Assembly: GCF_049673005.1 (NCBI RefSeq)
Contig: NZ_JBATXB010000123.1
Location: forward strand, 49,020-113,019
Direction of reading: 5' to 3'
DNA: 64,000 nucleotides
Source of the DNA: Carnobacterium_A sp049673005
Lineage (GTDB): Bacteria > Bacillota > Bacilli > Lactobacillales > Carnobacteriaceae
The notes below the pieces were generated by a model that saw only the letters and a program-made list of their open reading frames with translations, ran no database searches and was not told where the DNA came from. The translations under genes and the position numbers were made by a program. Positions 25,086 to 33,366 of this stretch are shown here, piece after piece (positions within the stretch are counted from its first letter, which is position 1; the number at the start of each line of letters is the position of its first letter).

Positions 25086-26276
25086 ATGATTAAATCACCG
25101 AGTTTAAATATACGATTTTCCAGTCTACAAGGTCTTTACTGGATGTGTTTTTGTGTTTTGTATGGATTTGCTTCTGTTTTTTTACTAGAAAAAAATTTTG
25201 ATAATCAAGGAATTGGATTTATATTAGCTGCATCCAACATTCTCTCCGTTATCATGCAGCCAACTTTAGGTTCTCTAATAGATCGTTTAGATAAGTTGTC
25301 ATTAAAATTTGTACTGTCCTCAATTGTCATCTTAACCATTTTACTACTTATTCTATTATCTTTTTTCTCCAACACTATGTTACTAGACGCTTTGTTATAC
25401 ACATTGATCGCTTCATTAACGTTAACCTTACAACCTTTGATTAATTCTTTAGCGTTTGAACAAATTAATGCAGGAATGGTCATCAATTATGGGCTAACCA
25501 GAGGAGCAGGATCTCTTAGTTTCGGTATAACTTCTTTTTTATTAGGACAACTATTAAGTCGTTATAATGCTTCTATCCTTCCAATAATTTGCTTAGGTTT
25601 ATATATATTATTGCTGATACTCATTTTAAGTTTTCCTGATGTAAACACTAATGACTCTCTTTCCATTCCATCTATTCAACCCGTTGAAAAATTATTTACT
25701 CAAGAAAGTACAATAGCCTTTATCAAAAAATATAAGCACTTCGGCCTTCTTTTAATCGGAATTGCTTTTCTTTTCCTTTTCCATACCATCGTTAATACCT
25801 ACCTTGTTCAAATTGTTTCTAGTTTAGGTGGCAATGATGCAGATTTTGGATTAGCCCTTACTATTGCAACGATTTTTGAATTACCCGCAATGTTAGGATT
25901 TGGGTATTTACAACAGAAATTCAAAAGTGGTAAAATGTTAGTATTTGCGAGTATCTTTTTTGTTATCCGAAGTTTTGCATTCTTATTCTCCACTACTCTT
26001 TGGATGCTAGTCATTGCTCAAGTACTTCAAGGATTTGCTTTCGCTGTCTACACTCCTGCTATTTCTTATTATGTAAACAAATTAATGAGTCGTTTTGATA
26101 AAATAAAAGGCCAAACTTTTGTTGTGGGCGCAGCAACTTTAGGGAGTGTTTTTGGTAGTATTATTGCAGGTTGGCTGTTAGACTCAGCTGGTATAACCGT
26201 AATGTTATCAGTTGGTAGTGTCTCAGCGTTCATAGGTAGCCTGTTGGTTATTTATTCTGTTCGCACCGATATTTAA
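25086..26276 (+). CDS. MFS transporter (MFS_1-like)
   Basis: 396 residues and about 12 membrane helices. An acidic-basic motif GSLIDRLDK follows helix 2, as in major facilitator proteins. The short N terminus and the overall pattern resemble the MFS_1-like group that includes oligosaccharide and HcaT-type H+ symporters, but the substrate cannot be read from sequence. It is followed after 27 bases by a nucleotidase gene and the two are likely cotranscribed. Confidence 0.82.
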   Translation: MIKSPSLNIRFSSLQGLYWMCFCVLYGFASVFLLEKNFDNQGIGFILAASNILSVIMQPTLGSLIDRLDKLSLKFVLSSIVILTILLLILLSFFSNTMLLDALLYTLIASLTLTLQPLINSLAFEQINAGMVINYGLTRGAGSLSFGITSFLLGQLLSRYNASILPIICLGLYILLLILILSFPDVNTNDSLSIPSIQPVEKLFTQESTIAFIKKYKHFGLLLIGIAFLFLFHTIVNTYLVQIVSSLGGNDADFGLALTIATIFELPAMLGFGYLQQKFKSGKMLVFASIFFVIRSFAFLFSTTLWMLVIAQVLQGFAFAVYTPAISYYVNKLMSRFDKIKGQTFVVGAATLGSVFGSIIAGWLLDSAGITVMLSVGSVSAFIGSLLVIYSVRTDI

Positions 26277-26303
26277 TTTTTAAGAAAGAAGGTATAAAAC
26301 GCA

Positions 26304-27005
26304 ATGAAACCGTATAATTTTTTATTATTTGATATTGACGATACTATTTTGGATTTCACAGCTACTGAAAAATCCACTTTATCTACCTTATTCGAACAAC
26401 AAGGAATCGTTTTAACGGATGAAATCGAATATTCTTATGAGCGAATTAATCAATCTTTATGGCAAGCTTTTGAACGAGGTGAAATTAATCGCACTGAAAT
26501 CTTCGCCTCACGTTTTCCGTTATTATTTGAAGAATTAAACCTAGATATTGACGGCTTGTTATTTGAAAAGAACTATCGACATTTTTTAAATCATGGACAT
26601 GATTTAGTTGATGGAAGTTTAGAACTCTTACAGGAATTAAGCTCTAGACATTCTATTTATGCTGTCACAAATGGAATATCAAAAACACAATATCAACGAA
26701 TGGAAGCCGCAAATTTATTGCCTTTATTTGAAGATATTTTTGTCTCTGAAGACACTGGCTATCAAAAACCAATGAAATCTTATTTTGATTATGTTTTTAA
26801 TCGCATTCCAAATTTTTCAATCGATCACGCTCTGATCATAGGTGATTCGCTAAGTTCTGATATTCTGGGAGGACAAGCCGTTGGAATAGATACTTGTTGG
26901 TTTAATCCAAATTTAAAACCAGCTAATCCTCTAATAAAACCGACTTATCAAATCAAAAAACTTGATGAATTACATGGTATTATTAATAAAAAAACTTTTG
27001 CTTAA
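26304..27005 (+). CDS. YjjG-family noncanonical pyrimidine nucleotidase (HAD)
   Basis: 233 residues of the haloacid dehalogenase superfamily. Motif I is DIDDTILDF (the nucleophile Asp at residue 10), motif II TNG near 120, motif III K at about 155 (GYQKPMK) and motif IV GDSLSSDILGG. The extended start and length fit YjjG/YfnB nucleotidases, which hydrolyse dUMP, dTMP and abnormal pyrimidine nucleotides. The SD is weak (AAGAAGG). Confidence 0.88.
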   Translation: MKPYNFLLFDIDDTILDFTATEKSTLSTLFEQQGIVLTDEIEYSYERINQSLWQAFERGEINRTEIFASRFPLLFEELNLDIDGLLFEKNYRHFLNHGHDLVDGSLELLQELSSRHSIYAVTNGISKTQYQRMEAANLLPLFEDIFVSEDTGYQKPMKSYFDYVFNRIPNFSIDHALIIGDSLSSDILGGQAVGIDTCWFNPNLKPANPLIKPTYQIKKLDELHGIINKKTFA

Positions 27006-27043
27006 GTAGAGTGAGGTAGCAACCCAAAAAAGTTATAATTTTT

Positions 27044-27070
27044 CAGAGTAGAGAAATCTACTCTGTTTTT
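27044..27070 (+). terminator. Terminator of the MFS-nucleotidase unit
   Basis: 9-bp perfect stem around GAAA (27044-27052 with 27057-27065), then TTTTT. It overlaps the end of the convergent reductase gene. Confidence 0.85.
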
Positions 27071-27615
27071 CTATTTTTTCGAGAATAAATTAAAATAACA
27101 ATTCCTTCTTCAATAGTATAGTGTTCTAGGTGTAATTCTAATAAAGGGTTCCCATCTGAAAACAATCTCATCCCATTTCCTACAATAACAGGAATTATCC
27201 CTATAATGTACTGATCAATCAAATCCTCTTTGATTAAGATATTGCAAACACTCGCGCCACCAAATACCCAAATATTCTTTCCTTCTACTTCCTTTAACTC
27301 CTTAACCAATAAACTTAAATCTCCATTAAAAAACTCAACATTATCAATTCCAGACGCTTCTGTTGAGTGAGTTAAAACAATCATTTTTTTATCTTTATTA
27401 ACTTCATATAATTCGAAGCTCCCTGGTGGTAAGTCATCATATGCAGTTTTACCAAGTATTAACGTGTCGCAAGATTTTATGAATTCTGAAAAATCAAATG
27501 ACCCTGCTGTATTATGAGATAGATTTCCATCTCCATGTATCCAGTCAAATTGATTGTTTGCATCTGCAATTCTTCCATCTAAGCTAATCGCTAAGTTTAC
27601 TATTACTTTCCTCAT
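27058..27615 (-). CDS. RibD C-terminal/dihydrofolate reductase-like protein
   Basis: 185 residues with the pyridine-nucleotide fold of the RibD_C/DHFR-like family: VNLAISLDGRIAD at the start, LILGKTAYDDLP, and the GGASVCNILI motif near residue 122. Such single-domain proteins (YwjB/YyaP type) are presumed NADPH-dependent reductases with unknown substrates; they are distinct from true FolA. The SD AGGAG is well placed. It stands alone. Confidence 0.88.
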   Translation of the reverse strand: MRKVIVNLAISLDGRIADANNQFDWIHGDGNLSHNTAGSFDFSEFIKSCDTLILGKTAYDDLPPGSFELYEVNKDKKMIVLTHSTEASGIDNVEFFNGDLSLLVKELKEVEGKNIWVFGGASVCNILIKEDLIDQYIIGIIPVIVGNGMRLFSDGNPLLELHLEHYTIEEGIVILIYSRKNRKTE

Positions 27616-27676
27616 TTTATCTCTCCTAAAAAATTTTTTTCTTATAGTTGAACGGAATAAATAATCTCATACAATA

Positions 27677-27697
27677 TGTGGATAAGTTTGTGGATAA
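27677..27697. promoter_or_regulatory. Two DnaA-box-like nonamers
   Basis: TGTGGATAA occurs twice in direct repeat (27677-27685 and 27689-27697); its complement TTATCCACA is the perfect DnaA box. They lie in the intergenic region of two divergent genes and are not part of a replication origin as far as can be seen. Confidence 0.55.
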
Positions 27698-27727
27698 GTA
27701 TTTTAACTTTTAACTTCTTTTTTTCAC

Positions 27728-27756
27728 TGTACAAAAAGAACTTTTGTTCGTATAAT
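27728..27756 (+). promoter_or_regulatory. SOS-controlled promoter of the YolD-like gene
   Basis: -10 TATAAT (27751-27756) with a 17-base spacer to TGTACA (27728-27733). The spacer contains the LexA box AGAACTTTTGTTCG (27737-27750), matching GAAC-N4-GTTC exactly. Confidence 0.8.
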
Positions 27757-27784
27757 GATGAAAAAGAATGAAAGAGTTGATAAA

Positions 27785-28159
27785 ATGAATCGTGTTGATA
27801 AAAATTATCATGATCGTAAAATGGCAAAGTGGCAAGGTTTTGTTTTATCAGATCATGCTGAACTGATGCAAAAATCAACTAAGATTAAAACTAAGCTTAA
27901 CTTACCAAAAGAAAAACAAACTCCAGAAATTATTTCAGAAACTATTTTCCAAGCTTTCTTAACAAAAAAACAACTTCTCATTCAAATGGAATTTCTTTTA
28001 AATGGTCTGTATGAAGACGATTTAATGGGTATTGTAGTTGGTCAAGAAGAAAATAATCTTTATCTTCAAACTCACTCTGAATTAATCGTTATCGAGAGTG
28101 CTTTAATCCGTTATGCAGAAATATGCGAATCCAGGAAATGGTGGGACTCTCATTCTTAA
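27785..28159 (+). CDS. YolD-like protein, partner of the Y-family polymerase
   Basis: 124 residues with the N-terminal YolD-type segment DRKMAKWQGFVLSDHAELM. YolD-like proteins commonly accompany UvrX/YqjW-type polymerases, which is the convergent neighbour here. The first ATGs at 27755 and 27758 overlap the -10 box, so they cannot lie on the transcript; the start at 27785 is taken instead, with a weak AAAGAG upstream. The LexA box predicts induction by DNA damage. Its molecular role is unsettled. Confidence 0.82.
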   Translation: MNRVDKNYHDRKMAKWQGFVLSDHAELMQKSTKIKTKLNLPKEKQTPEIISETIFQAFLTKKQLLIQMEFLLNGLYEDDLMGIVVGQEENNLYLQTHSELIVIESALIRYAEICESRKWWDSHS

Positions 28160-29436
28160 CCTTTATGGCCACCAACTAATCCACTTCTTTTGATAGCTGT
28201 CGCACCAGAAGTTAGGCTGCTAGCATGTACTAACGAGGCATACCCATATTTATGACGAACTTTATCAATAACTTGATCGATTTTTTCTTTTTGGATAGTT
28301 TTTTCAGCTGATTCAAATAAGTCTAATTGTAAATCTGTTTGAGCTAGTATCTTTCCACAGCTAATGGATATTCGTCTTACCGGTTCTTGTTCATAGTAAG
28401 TTCTAAACAAATGTAAGCACGTTTCACTTATTTTTCGACTAGCTGCTGTTGGAAAAATTTTTAACTGATGACTAAAACCTTTGTCAGAAATTTCTTTTGA
28501 AAAACCAATCGACAGATGAACGACTTCCGTTTCAACACAGTGGCTTCTTAGTCGAGCGGCTACTTGTTCAGCCATTTCTTTAATAACTACTTCAATTTCA
28601 TCTTGTCGAGTATAGTCTCGATCTAAGATTTGACTTTTTCCATAAGATTTTGAGAGCGTCTGGTATTTTTCAGATAGAATGCTTCGATCAATTCCATGAG
28701 CATGATAAAAAAGTTGTTCACCTATCACGCCTTGAACTCGTTTTAAAGCAGAAACGTTGTATTGAGATAGCTGATAAACAGAATCGATTCCTAATTTATA
28801 TAAATTATTGGCTGTCTTACTACCTACACCCCACATTTCTGTAATGGGATGAATACGCCAAATCGTCTTTGCAACGTCCTCATAGTGCCAAGTAGCTATA
28901 AAGCTAGGGCTGTATTTTGCTTCATTGTCTAATGCCAGTTTAGCCAACAAAGGGTTGTCTCCTATTCCGATTGCAGTGACCAAGCCGAGCTTCTGCCAAA
29001 TTGCCTGCTGAATTTTGACGGCAATTTCTTTCGTTGATCCAAAAAGTGCATGAGATGAGGTTACATCTAAAAATGATTCATCAATACTATAAATATGCAA
29101 GTCATCAGTTGAAATAAACTCTTGAAAGATATCGTTTATCATCAAATTTACTTTCAGGTACAAACTCATTCTTGGTTCAACTAGTTGAATTTTAGAATTT
29201 TTTGGAATTTCGTATCGGCGCGAACCCGTTTTAATTCCGTATTCTTCCTTTACTCTTGGTGAAGCAGCCAAAACTAACCCACCTGCTTGGTCTGGTTTAC
29301 TCATGACTACTATATACGATTCTAAAGGGTGAATTCCTCTTTTAACCGATTCAACAGAAGCAAAAAAAGATTTTACATCGATACATAAAATATCTCTTCG
29401 GGGTTCATTCGAATAATCCAATTGAATCACATCCAC
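28156..29436 (-). CDS. uvrX: Y-family DNA polymerase (UvrX/YqjW type)
   Basis: About 426 residues. Catalytic motifs are CIDVKSFFASVES (first Asp), YSIDESFLDVT (Asp-Glu pair near residue 115) and the fingers/thumb motif IGIGDNPLLAKLALD; the little-finger domain follows. This is the ImpB/MucB/SamB lineage found with YolD genes, an error-prone translesion polymerase. Start is GTG 29436 or GTG 29430; the latter has the better SD spacing. A LexA box lies in its promoter. It overlaps the YolD-like gene by 4 bases, tail to tail. Confidence 0.92.
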   Translation of the reverse strand: MDVIQLDYSNEPRRDILCIDVKSFFASVESVKRGIHPLESYIVVMSKPDQAGGLVLAASPRVKEEYGIKTGSRRYEIPKNSKIQLVEPRMSLYLKVNLMINDIFQEFISTDDLHIYSIDESFLDVTSSHALFGSTKEIAVKIQQAIWQKLGLVTAIGIGDNPLLAKLALDNEAKYSPSFIATWHYEDVAKTIWRIHPITEMWGVGSKTANNLYKLGIDSVYQLSQYNVSALKRVQGVIGEQLFYHAHGIDRSILSEKYQTLSKSYGKSQILDRDYTRQDEIEVVIKEMAEQVAARLRSHCVETEVVHLSIGFSKEISDKGFSHQLKIFPTAASRKISETCLHLFRTYYEQEPVRRISISCGKILAQTDLQLDLFESAEKTIQKEKIDQVIDKVRHKYGYASLVHASSLTSGATAIKRSGLVGGHKG

Positions 29437-29476
29437 CGCTCCTTTTATAAATTAATTAAGATAGTACTCTCAACCG

Positions 29477-29505
29477 ATTATACAAACATATGTTCGTTTA
29501 GTAAA
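29477..29505 (-). promoter_or_regulatory. SOS-controlled promoter of the Y-family polymerase
   Basis: On the minus strand TTTACT (29505-29500), 17-base spacer, TATAAT (29482-29477). The spacer begins with CGAACATATGTTTG (29496-29483), a LexA box by the Gram-positive consensus CGAAC-N4-GTTYG. Confidence 0.85.
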
Positions 29506-29592
29506 GAGGATTTTGTTGAAGGAATTGGATAGTCTATTTTTAAAGTGACAAAATAACTTAACTACATTTAATTTTTATTTGAGCTATCGTTA

Positions 29593-30513
29593 TTATAATT
29601 TCTTAACTGTTATTTTCTTTTGTAAAATCCTAGCTTCTTTGACGCTAAACGTTGTGCTATCATTGTGCTGAACTTTGCTAGCAGCACAAGCACTTGCAAA
29701 AGCTAAGCATTCTGTTAAAGGCTTATTTAACGATAGGCCGGATAAGAAAGATCCTACAAAACAATCACCAGCTCCTGTATCGTTTATCGCTACAACTTTA
29801 GGCGTTGTGACTTGATAAAATTCTCCTGCGTGACTACAAATACTGCCTTCACTCCCTTGAGATACAATAATATAGTCAACTTTTTTGCTTAATTCTTTTA
29901 AATTATCTAGCATTGTTTTCTCTGAAGAAATTAGTTCTTGAATTTCAAAGCGATTAGGTTTAATAAAATTAACTTCCATATCTACTGCTTTTTTTAGAGC
30001 ATCACCCGATAAATCACAGGCAATAAAACAGCCTATTTTTTTCAATAAACCTAATAGTTCTGCTAAATCCTCTAATTCATATCCTGGTGGCAATGAACCA
30101 GCAATCAACACAATATCCGTTGCATTCACTTTTCTTTCTATCTGTTCATTTAACAATTCGATATCATAACTAGTTATTTGGAAACCTCTTTCTGTAATTA
30201 AAATACTTCCACTGATATCAGCTTCTAAAATAACATAGCTTTCTCTAGTTGGCTTTCCATAAACATCAATTAAGTCATGATTGATTGATTTTTCTAAGAG
30301 AATTTTCTCTAATTTATTTTTATTTGTGGTTCCACAAAAACCAAGTGCTTGGTTATCTATCTCTAAACGACTCATCGCATAAGAGCCATGATGCCCTTTT
30401 CCACCCAAGTCATATGTTATTTTTTGAAGACGATTATTTTTTTCTTTTGTTAATGATCCTTCAAGAAATAATAAACGGTCAATAGCAGGATTTAACGTGA
30501 TTGTATAAATCAT
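29593..30513 (-). CDS. PfkB-family sugar kinase (1-phosphofructokinase / tagatose-6-phosphate kinase type)
   Basis: 306 residues. TITLNPAIDRLLFL is the start of the 1-phosphofructokinase/LacC group, DLGGKGHHGSYAMSRL the sugar loop (GGKG), and NDTGAGDCFVGSFLSG the PfkB signature with the catalytic Asp near residue 253. The variant GGKGHHGS in place of the more common GGKGINVS is unusual and may point to a different substrate. There is no fruA, fruR or lac tagatose gene nearby; it stands alone. Confidence 0.8.
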   Translation of the reverse strand: MIYTITLNPAIDRLLFLEGSLTKEKNNRLQKITYDLGGKGHHGSYAMSRLEIDNQALGFCGTTNKNKLEKILLEKSINHDLIDVYGKPTRESYVILEADISGSILITERGFQITSYDIELLNEQIERKVNATDIVLIAGSLPPGYELEDLAELLGLLKKIGCFIACDLSGDALKKAVDMEVNFIKPNRFEIQELISSEKTMLDNLKELSKKVDYIIVSQGSEGSICSHAGEFYQVTTPKVVAINDTGAGDCFVGSFLSGLSLNKPLTECLAFASACAASKVQHNDSTTFSVKEARILQKKITVKKL

Positions 30514-30866
30514 TTTTTTATCCCCTTTTCTGAATTATTTATTGTATTTATTGTATCATTTCAATAAAATACTTACCTCAATTTACCTTTATGAAAGGTC
30601 TATCGAATAATTTCACATCTTTTTTTTGATGTAGCTACCTTACAAAGAAATAAGAATTATATATATACCAATAAAATATAAAAGTTGACAAACCACTTAA
30701 TTAATCATATTATTGTCGTGTTGTCCGAAAAAAACAGGCCGATATTGTATATACCAATTTTGAATAAGATAGAAAGACTATCTGATGAATGAATACCCTT
30801 ATTTTTAAATTGGTTCTTTTATACTAGCTTTATAACTATAAAACAAATAGAAAGAAGGAAGTTCTC
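30514..30866. other. Intergenic region and leader of glmS
   Basis: It contains the glmS promoter and a leader of about 147 bases. Within the leader an outer inverted repeat ACCAATTT/AAATTGGT (30753-30760 with 30807-30814) encloses a hairpin AGATAG/CTATCT (30767-30772 with 30778-30783). The glmS ribozyme core was looked for and not seen. Confidence 0.5.
30685..30713 (+). promoter_or_regulatory. Promoter of glmS
   Basis: TTGACA (30685-30690), 17-base spacer, TATTAT (30708-30713): a near-consensus vegetative promoter. Confidence 0.85.
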
Positions 30867-32675
30867 ATGTGTGGGATTGTAGGGTATATTGGCAATAAAG
30901 ACGCTAAAGTTATTTTATTGCAAGGATTGGAAAAACTAGAATATCGAGGATATGACTCTTCTGGTATCTTTATAGTAGATGGCAATCAGAATGGGCATTT
31001 ATTTAAAGAAAAAGGAAGAATTGCTGACTTAAAAAAAATTATTGAGCCCTATCTATTTAGTACCTCAGGAATTGGTCATACTCGTTGGGCAACTCATGGA
31101 CGTCCTAGTGTAGAAAACGCTCATCCACACCAATCTACTAATCAACGTTTTACTCTTGTGCATAATGGCGTTATAGAAAACTTCCAAGAGCTTAAAGATA
31201 CTTATTTACCTGAAATTTCTTTAACAAGTGATACGGATACTGAAATTATTGTTCAGCTCATCTCACATTTTTCTGAAGAAGAACAATTAACTACTTTTGA
31301 GGCTTTTAAAAAAACTGTGTCTAAACTAAAAGGGTCATACGCACTAGCTTTAATGGATACTCAACAACCTGATATTATTTATGCAGCTAAAAATAAAAGT
31401 CCTTTATTAGTTGGTAAAGGTATCGGATTTAACGCTATTTGCAGTGATGCTATGGCAATGATTCAGGAAACAAATCAATTTATTGAATTAATGGACGGAG
31501 AATTTATTTCTTTAACGCGGGATGAAATTAAAATAGAAACTCAAGATGGAACAAGTATCAGTCGAGAAACCTATACGGCCGAGGTAAACTTGGATGATTT
31601 AGATTTAGGAGCTTACCCTTATTATATGGCTAAAGAAATAGACGAGCAACCAGCTGTCCTTCGGAAAATCATTCAAGCTTACCAAAACGATCAAGGACAA
31701 TTCCAACTAGACACGGATATTATAAATAGTGTAATAAGTAGTGATCGAATTTATATTATTGCTTGCGGAACAAGTTACAACGCAGGTTGGGTCGGAAAAC
31801 AACTATTAGAAACTTTAGCACATATTCCAACTGAAGTGCATTTATCCAGTGAATTTGGTTATAATATGCCTATTTTATCTAAAAAGCCTTTTTTTATTTT
31901 CTTATCGCAAAGTGGTGAAACAGCTGATAGTAGACAAGTGTTGGTGAAAATTAAAGCAATGGAATTCCCTTCATTAACATTAACCAATGTCTCTGGATCC
32001 ACCCTATCTAGAGAAGCTGATTATACTTTACTACTTCATGCTGGACCTGAAATAGCAGTCGCTTCTACAAAAGCTTATACTGCACAAATCACTGTATTAG
32101 CTGCCCTATCAGAGGTTATAGCTAAAAAAAATGGACTAGCCAAAGAGAGCAATATGGCTCATGAACTTGGAATTGTTGCTACAGGAATGGAAAGCATCCT
32201 ATCTGAAAAAGTATTCATTGAACAACTTGCAACACATTATCTAAGTACTAGTCGAAATGCTTTTTATATTGGACGAGGAGTAGATTATTACGTTGCCATG
32301 GAAGCTTCATTAAAATTGAAAGAAATATCTTATGTACAAACAGAGGGATTTGCTGCTGGAGAATTAAAGCACGGGACAATTGCCTTAATTGAAGAAGGTA
32401 CTCCCGTAATAGCCATTATTACAGATAAGGATAGTGCAGGACATACTAGAGGAAATGTCCAAGAAGTACAAGCTCGAGGAGCTCATGCTTTAGTAATAAC
32501 AATGGAGGGTTTGCAAAAAAAAGGAGATCAGCTTGTATTGCCGAAAGTCCATTCACTTCTTACTCCATTAGTTAGTGTAGTTCCAACACAATTACTAGCA
32601 TACTATACTAGTTTACACCGTGGAAATGACGTTGATAAACCTAGGAATTTAGCGAAAAGTGTTACCGTAGAATAA
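30867..32675 (+). CDS. glmS: Glucosamine--fructose-6-phosphate aminotransferase (isomerizing) GlmS
   Basis: 602 residues. The glutaminase domain starts with MCGIVGYIG, where Cys2 is the nucleophile, and carries TRWATHGRP; two SIS domains follow, with ACGTSYNAG and FFIFLSQSGETADSR; the end KPRNLAKSVTVE is the conserved C terminus. It makes glucosamine-6-phosphate from fructose-6-phosphate and glutamine, the entry to peptidoglycan and aminosugar synthesis. glmM lies 27 kb away. The SD GAAGGAAG is suitable. Control by the leader is possible but no ribozyme was found. Confidence 0.97.
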   Translation: MCGIVGYIGNKDAKVILLQGLEKLEYRGYDSSGIFIVDGNQNGHLFKEKGRIADLKKIIEPYLFSTSGIGHTRWATHGRPSVENAHPHQSTNQRFTLVHNGVIENFQELKDTYLPEISLTSDTDTEIIVQLISHFSEEEQLTTFEAFKKTVSKLKGSYALALMDTQQPDIIYAAKNKSPLLVGKGIGFNAICSDAMAMIQETNQFIELMDGEFISLTRDEIKIETQDGTSISRETYTAEVNLDDLDLGAYPYYMAKEIDEQPAVLRKIIQAYQNDQGQFQLDTDIINSVISSDRIYIIACGTSYNAGWVGKQLLETLAHIPTEVHLSSEFGYNMPILSKKPFFIFLSQSGETADSRQVLVKIKAMEFPSLTLTNVSGSTLSREADYTLLLHAGPEIAVASTKAYTAQITVLAALSEVIAKKNGLAKESNMAHELGIVATGMESILSEKVFIEQLATHYLSTSRNAFYIGRGVDYYVAMEASLKLKEISYVQTEGFAAGELKHGTIALIEEGTPVIAIITDKDSAGHTRGNVQEVQARGAHALVITMEGLQKKGDQLVLPKVHSLLTPLVSVVPTQLLAYYTSLHRGNDVDKPRNLAKSVTVE

Positions 32676-32768
32676 TCTAAGACTATTGAACAGAGATAGA
32701 TTATATACGGAAGTGCTACTGTTAGTTTAGCAATAGGCTACATTCAAAGCTCGATAAAAAGAATAAAA

Positions 32769-32817
32769 AAATAGTAAGAATAAAAAGAAAATTTCATTCC
32801 TTTTATTCTTACTATTT
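32769..32817. terminator. Bidirectional terminator between glmS and the flavin-binding gene
   Basis: 17-bp AT-rich stem (32769-32785 with 32801-32817) flanked by A and T tracts. Confidence 0.8.
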
Positions 32818-33237
32818 TAATTTAAATTAATAGATATTGCTTCATCATTCTTGGTTTCTCTAAGCCTTATTATTTCTAGTTTCAGTTGCAATACGATAAT
32901 ATTAGGGTCTTCTTTACTATCAAAAATTAAATTCATATATGGACTCCACAAATGCTCAATCAATGATTGATCTTCTGTCAGAGTAAGATCCCCTTCTATC
33001 TCTACATAGTTTTTATCAAAAAGACCTTCTTCATATCCCAGTAAAACAAATGCATGAGGATTTTCTTTTATTTCTTCTACTTTTCCTATTCTTTTATCTG
33101 TTGATGTATACAAAATAAATTCTTCGTTAAAAAATGTCATATAATATGATTTTGGCTTACTACCAGAAACTGTTGAGAGAATATTTATTTTTGTTTTTAG
33201 ATACAATTTTAAGAGCTTTTTCTCTCTCATCTGCCAT
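32817..33237 (-). pseudogene. Pyridoxamine-5'-phosphate-oxidase-like FMN-binding protein with a frameshift
   Basis: The downstream frame encodes 137 residues of the general-stress-protein-26/PNPOx-like fold (ILSTVSGSKPKSYYMTFF; FILYTSTDKR). The best start is not in that frame: an ATG at 33237 has GGAG exactly 8 bases upstream and encodes MADEREKALKIVSKNK, a family-like N terminus, but then stops at 33162-33160. Removing one A from the A5 tract at 33188-33192 joins both frames. So this is a one-base frameshift, real or a sequencing error. Confidence 0.7.
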
Positions 33238-33320
33238 TTTCACAGCTCCATCTCAACTTGATTATATTATTACACAAACCTTTTTAAACTAGCAATAAAT
33301 CCGATTCCCTATCCAGAAAA

Positions 33321-33355
33321 CAAAAACTCTCTTCCCAGATAATAACGGGAAGAGA
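33321..33355 (-). terminator. Terminator of the NhaC-family transporter gene
   Basis: 9-bp stem TCTCTTCCC/GGGAAGAGA (33328-33336 with 33347-33355), followed on the minus strand by GTTTTTG. Confidence 0.85.
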
Positions 33356-33366
33356 ATTTAATTCAT

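Noticed and set aside
27677..27697. Replication origin at the DnaA boxes
   Set aside because: Only two boxes and no dnaA, dnaN or AT-rich unwinding element are nearby.
30714..30866. glmS ribozyme
   Set aside because: The conserved core sequence of the ribozyme was not found in the leader, so none was annotated.
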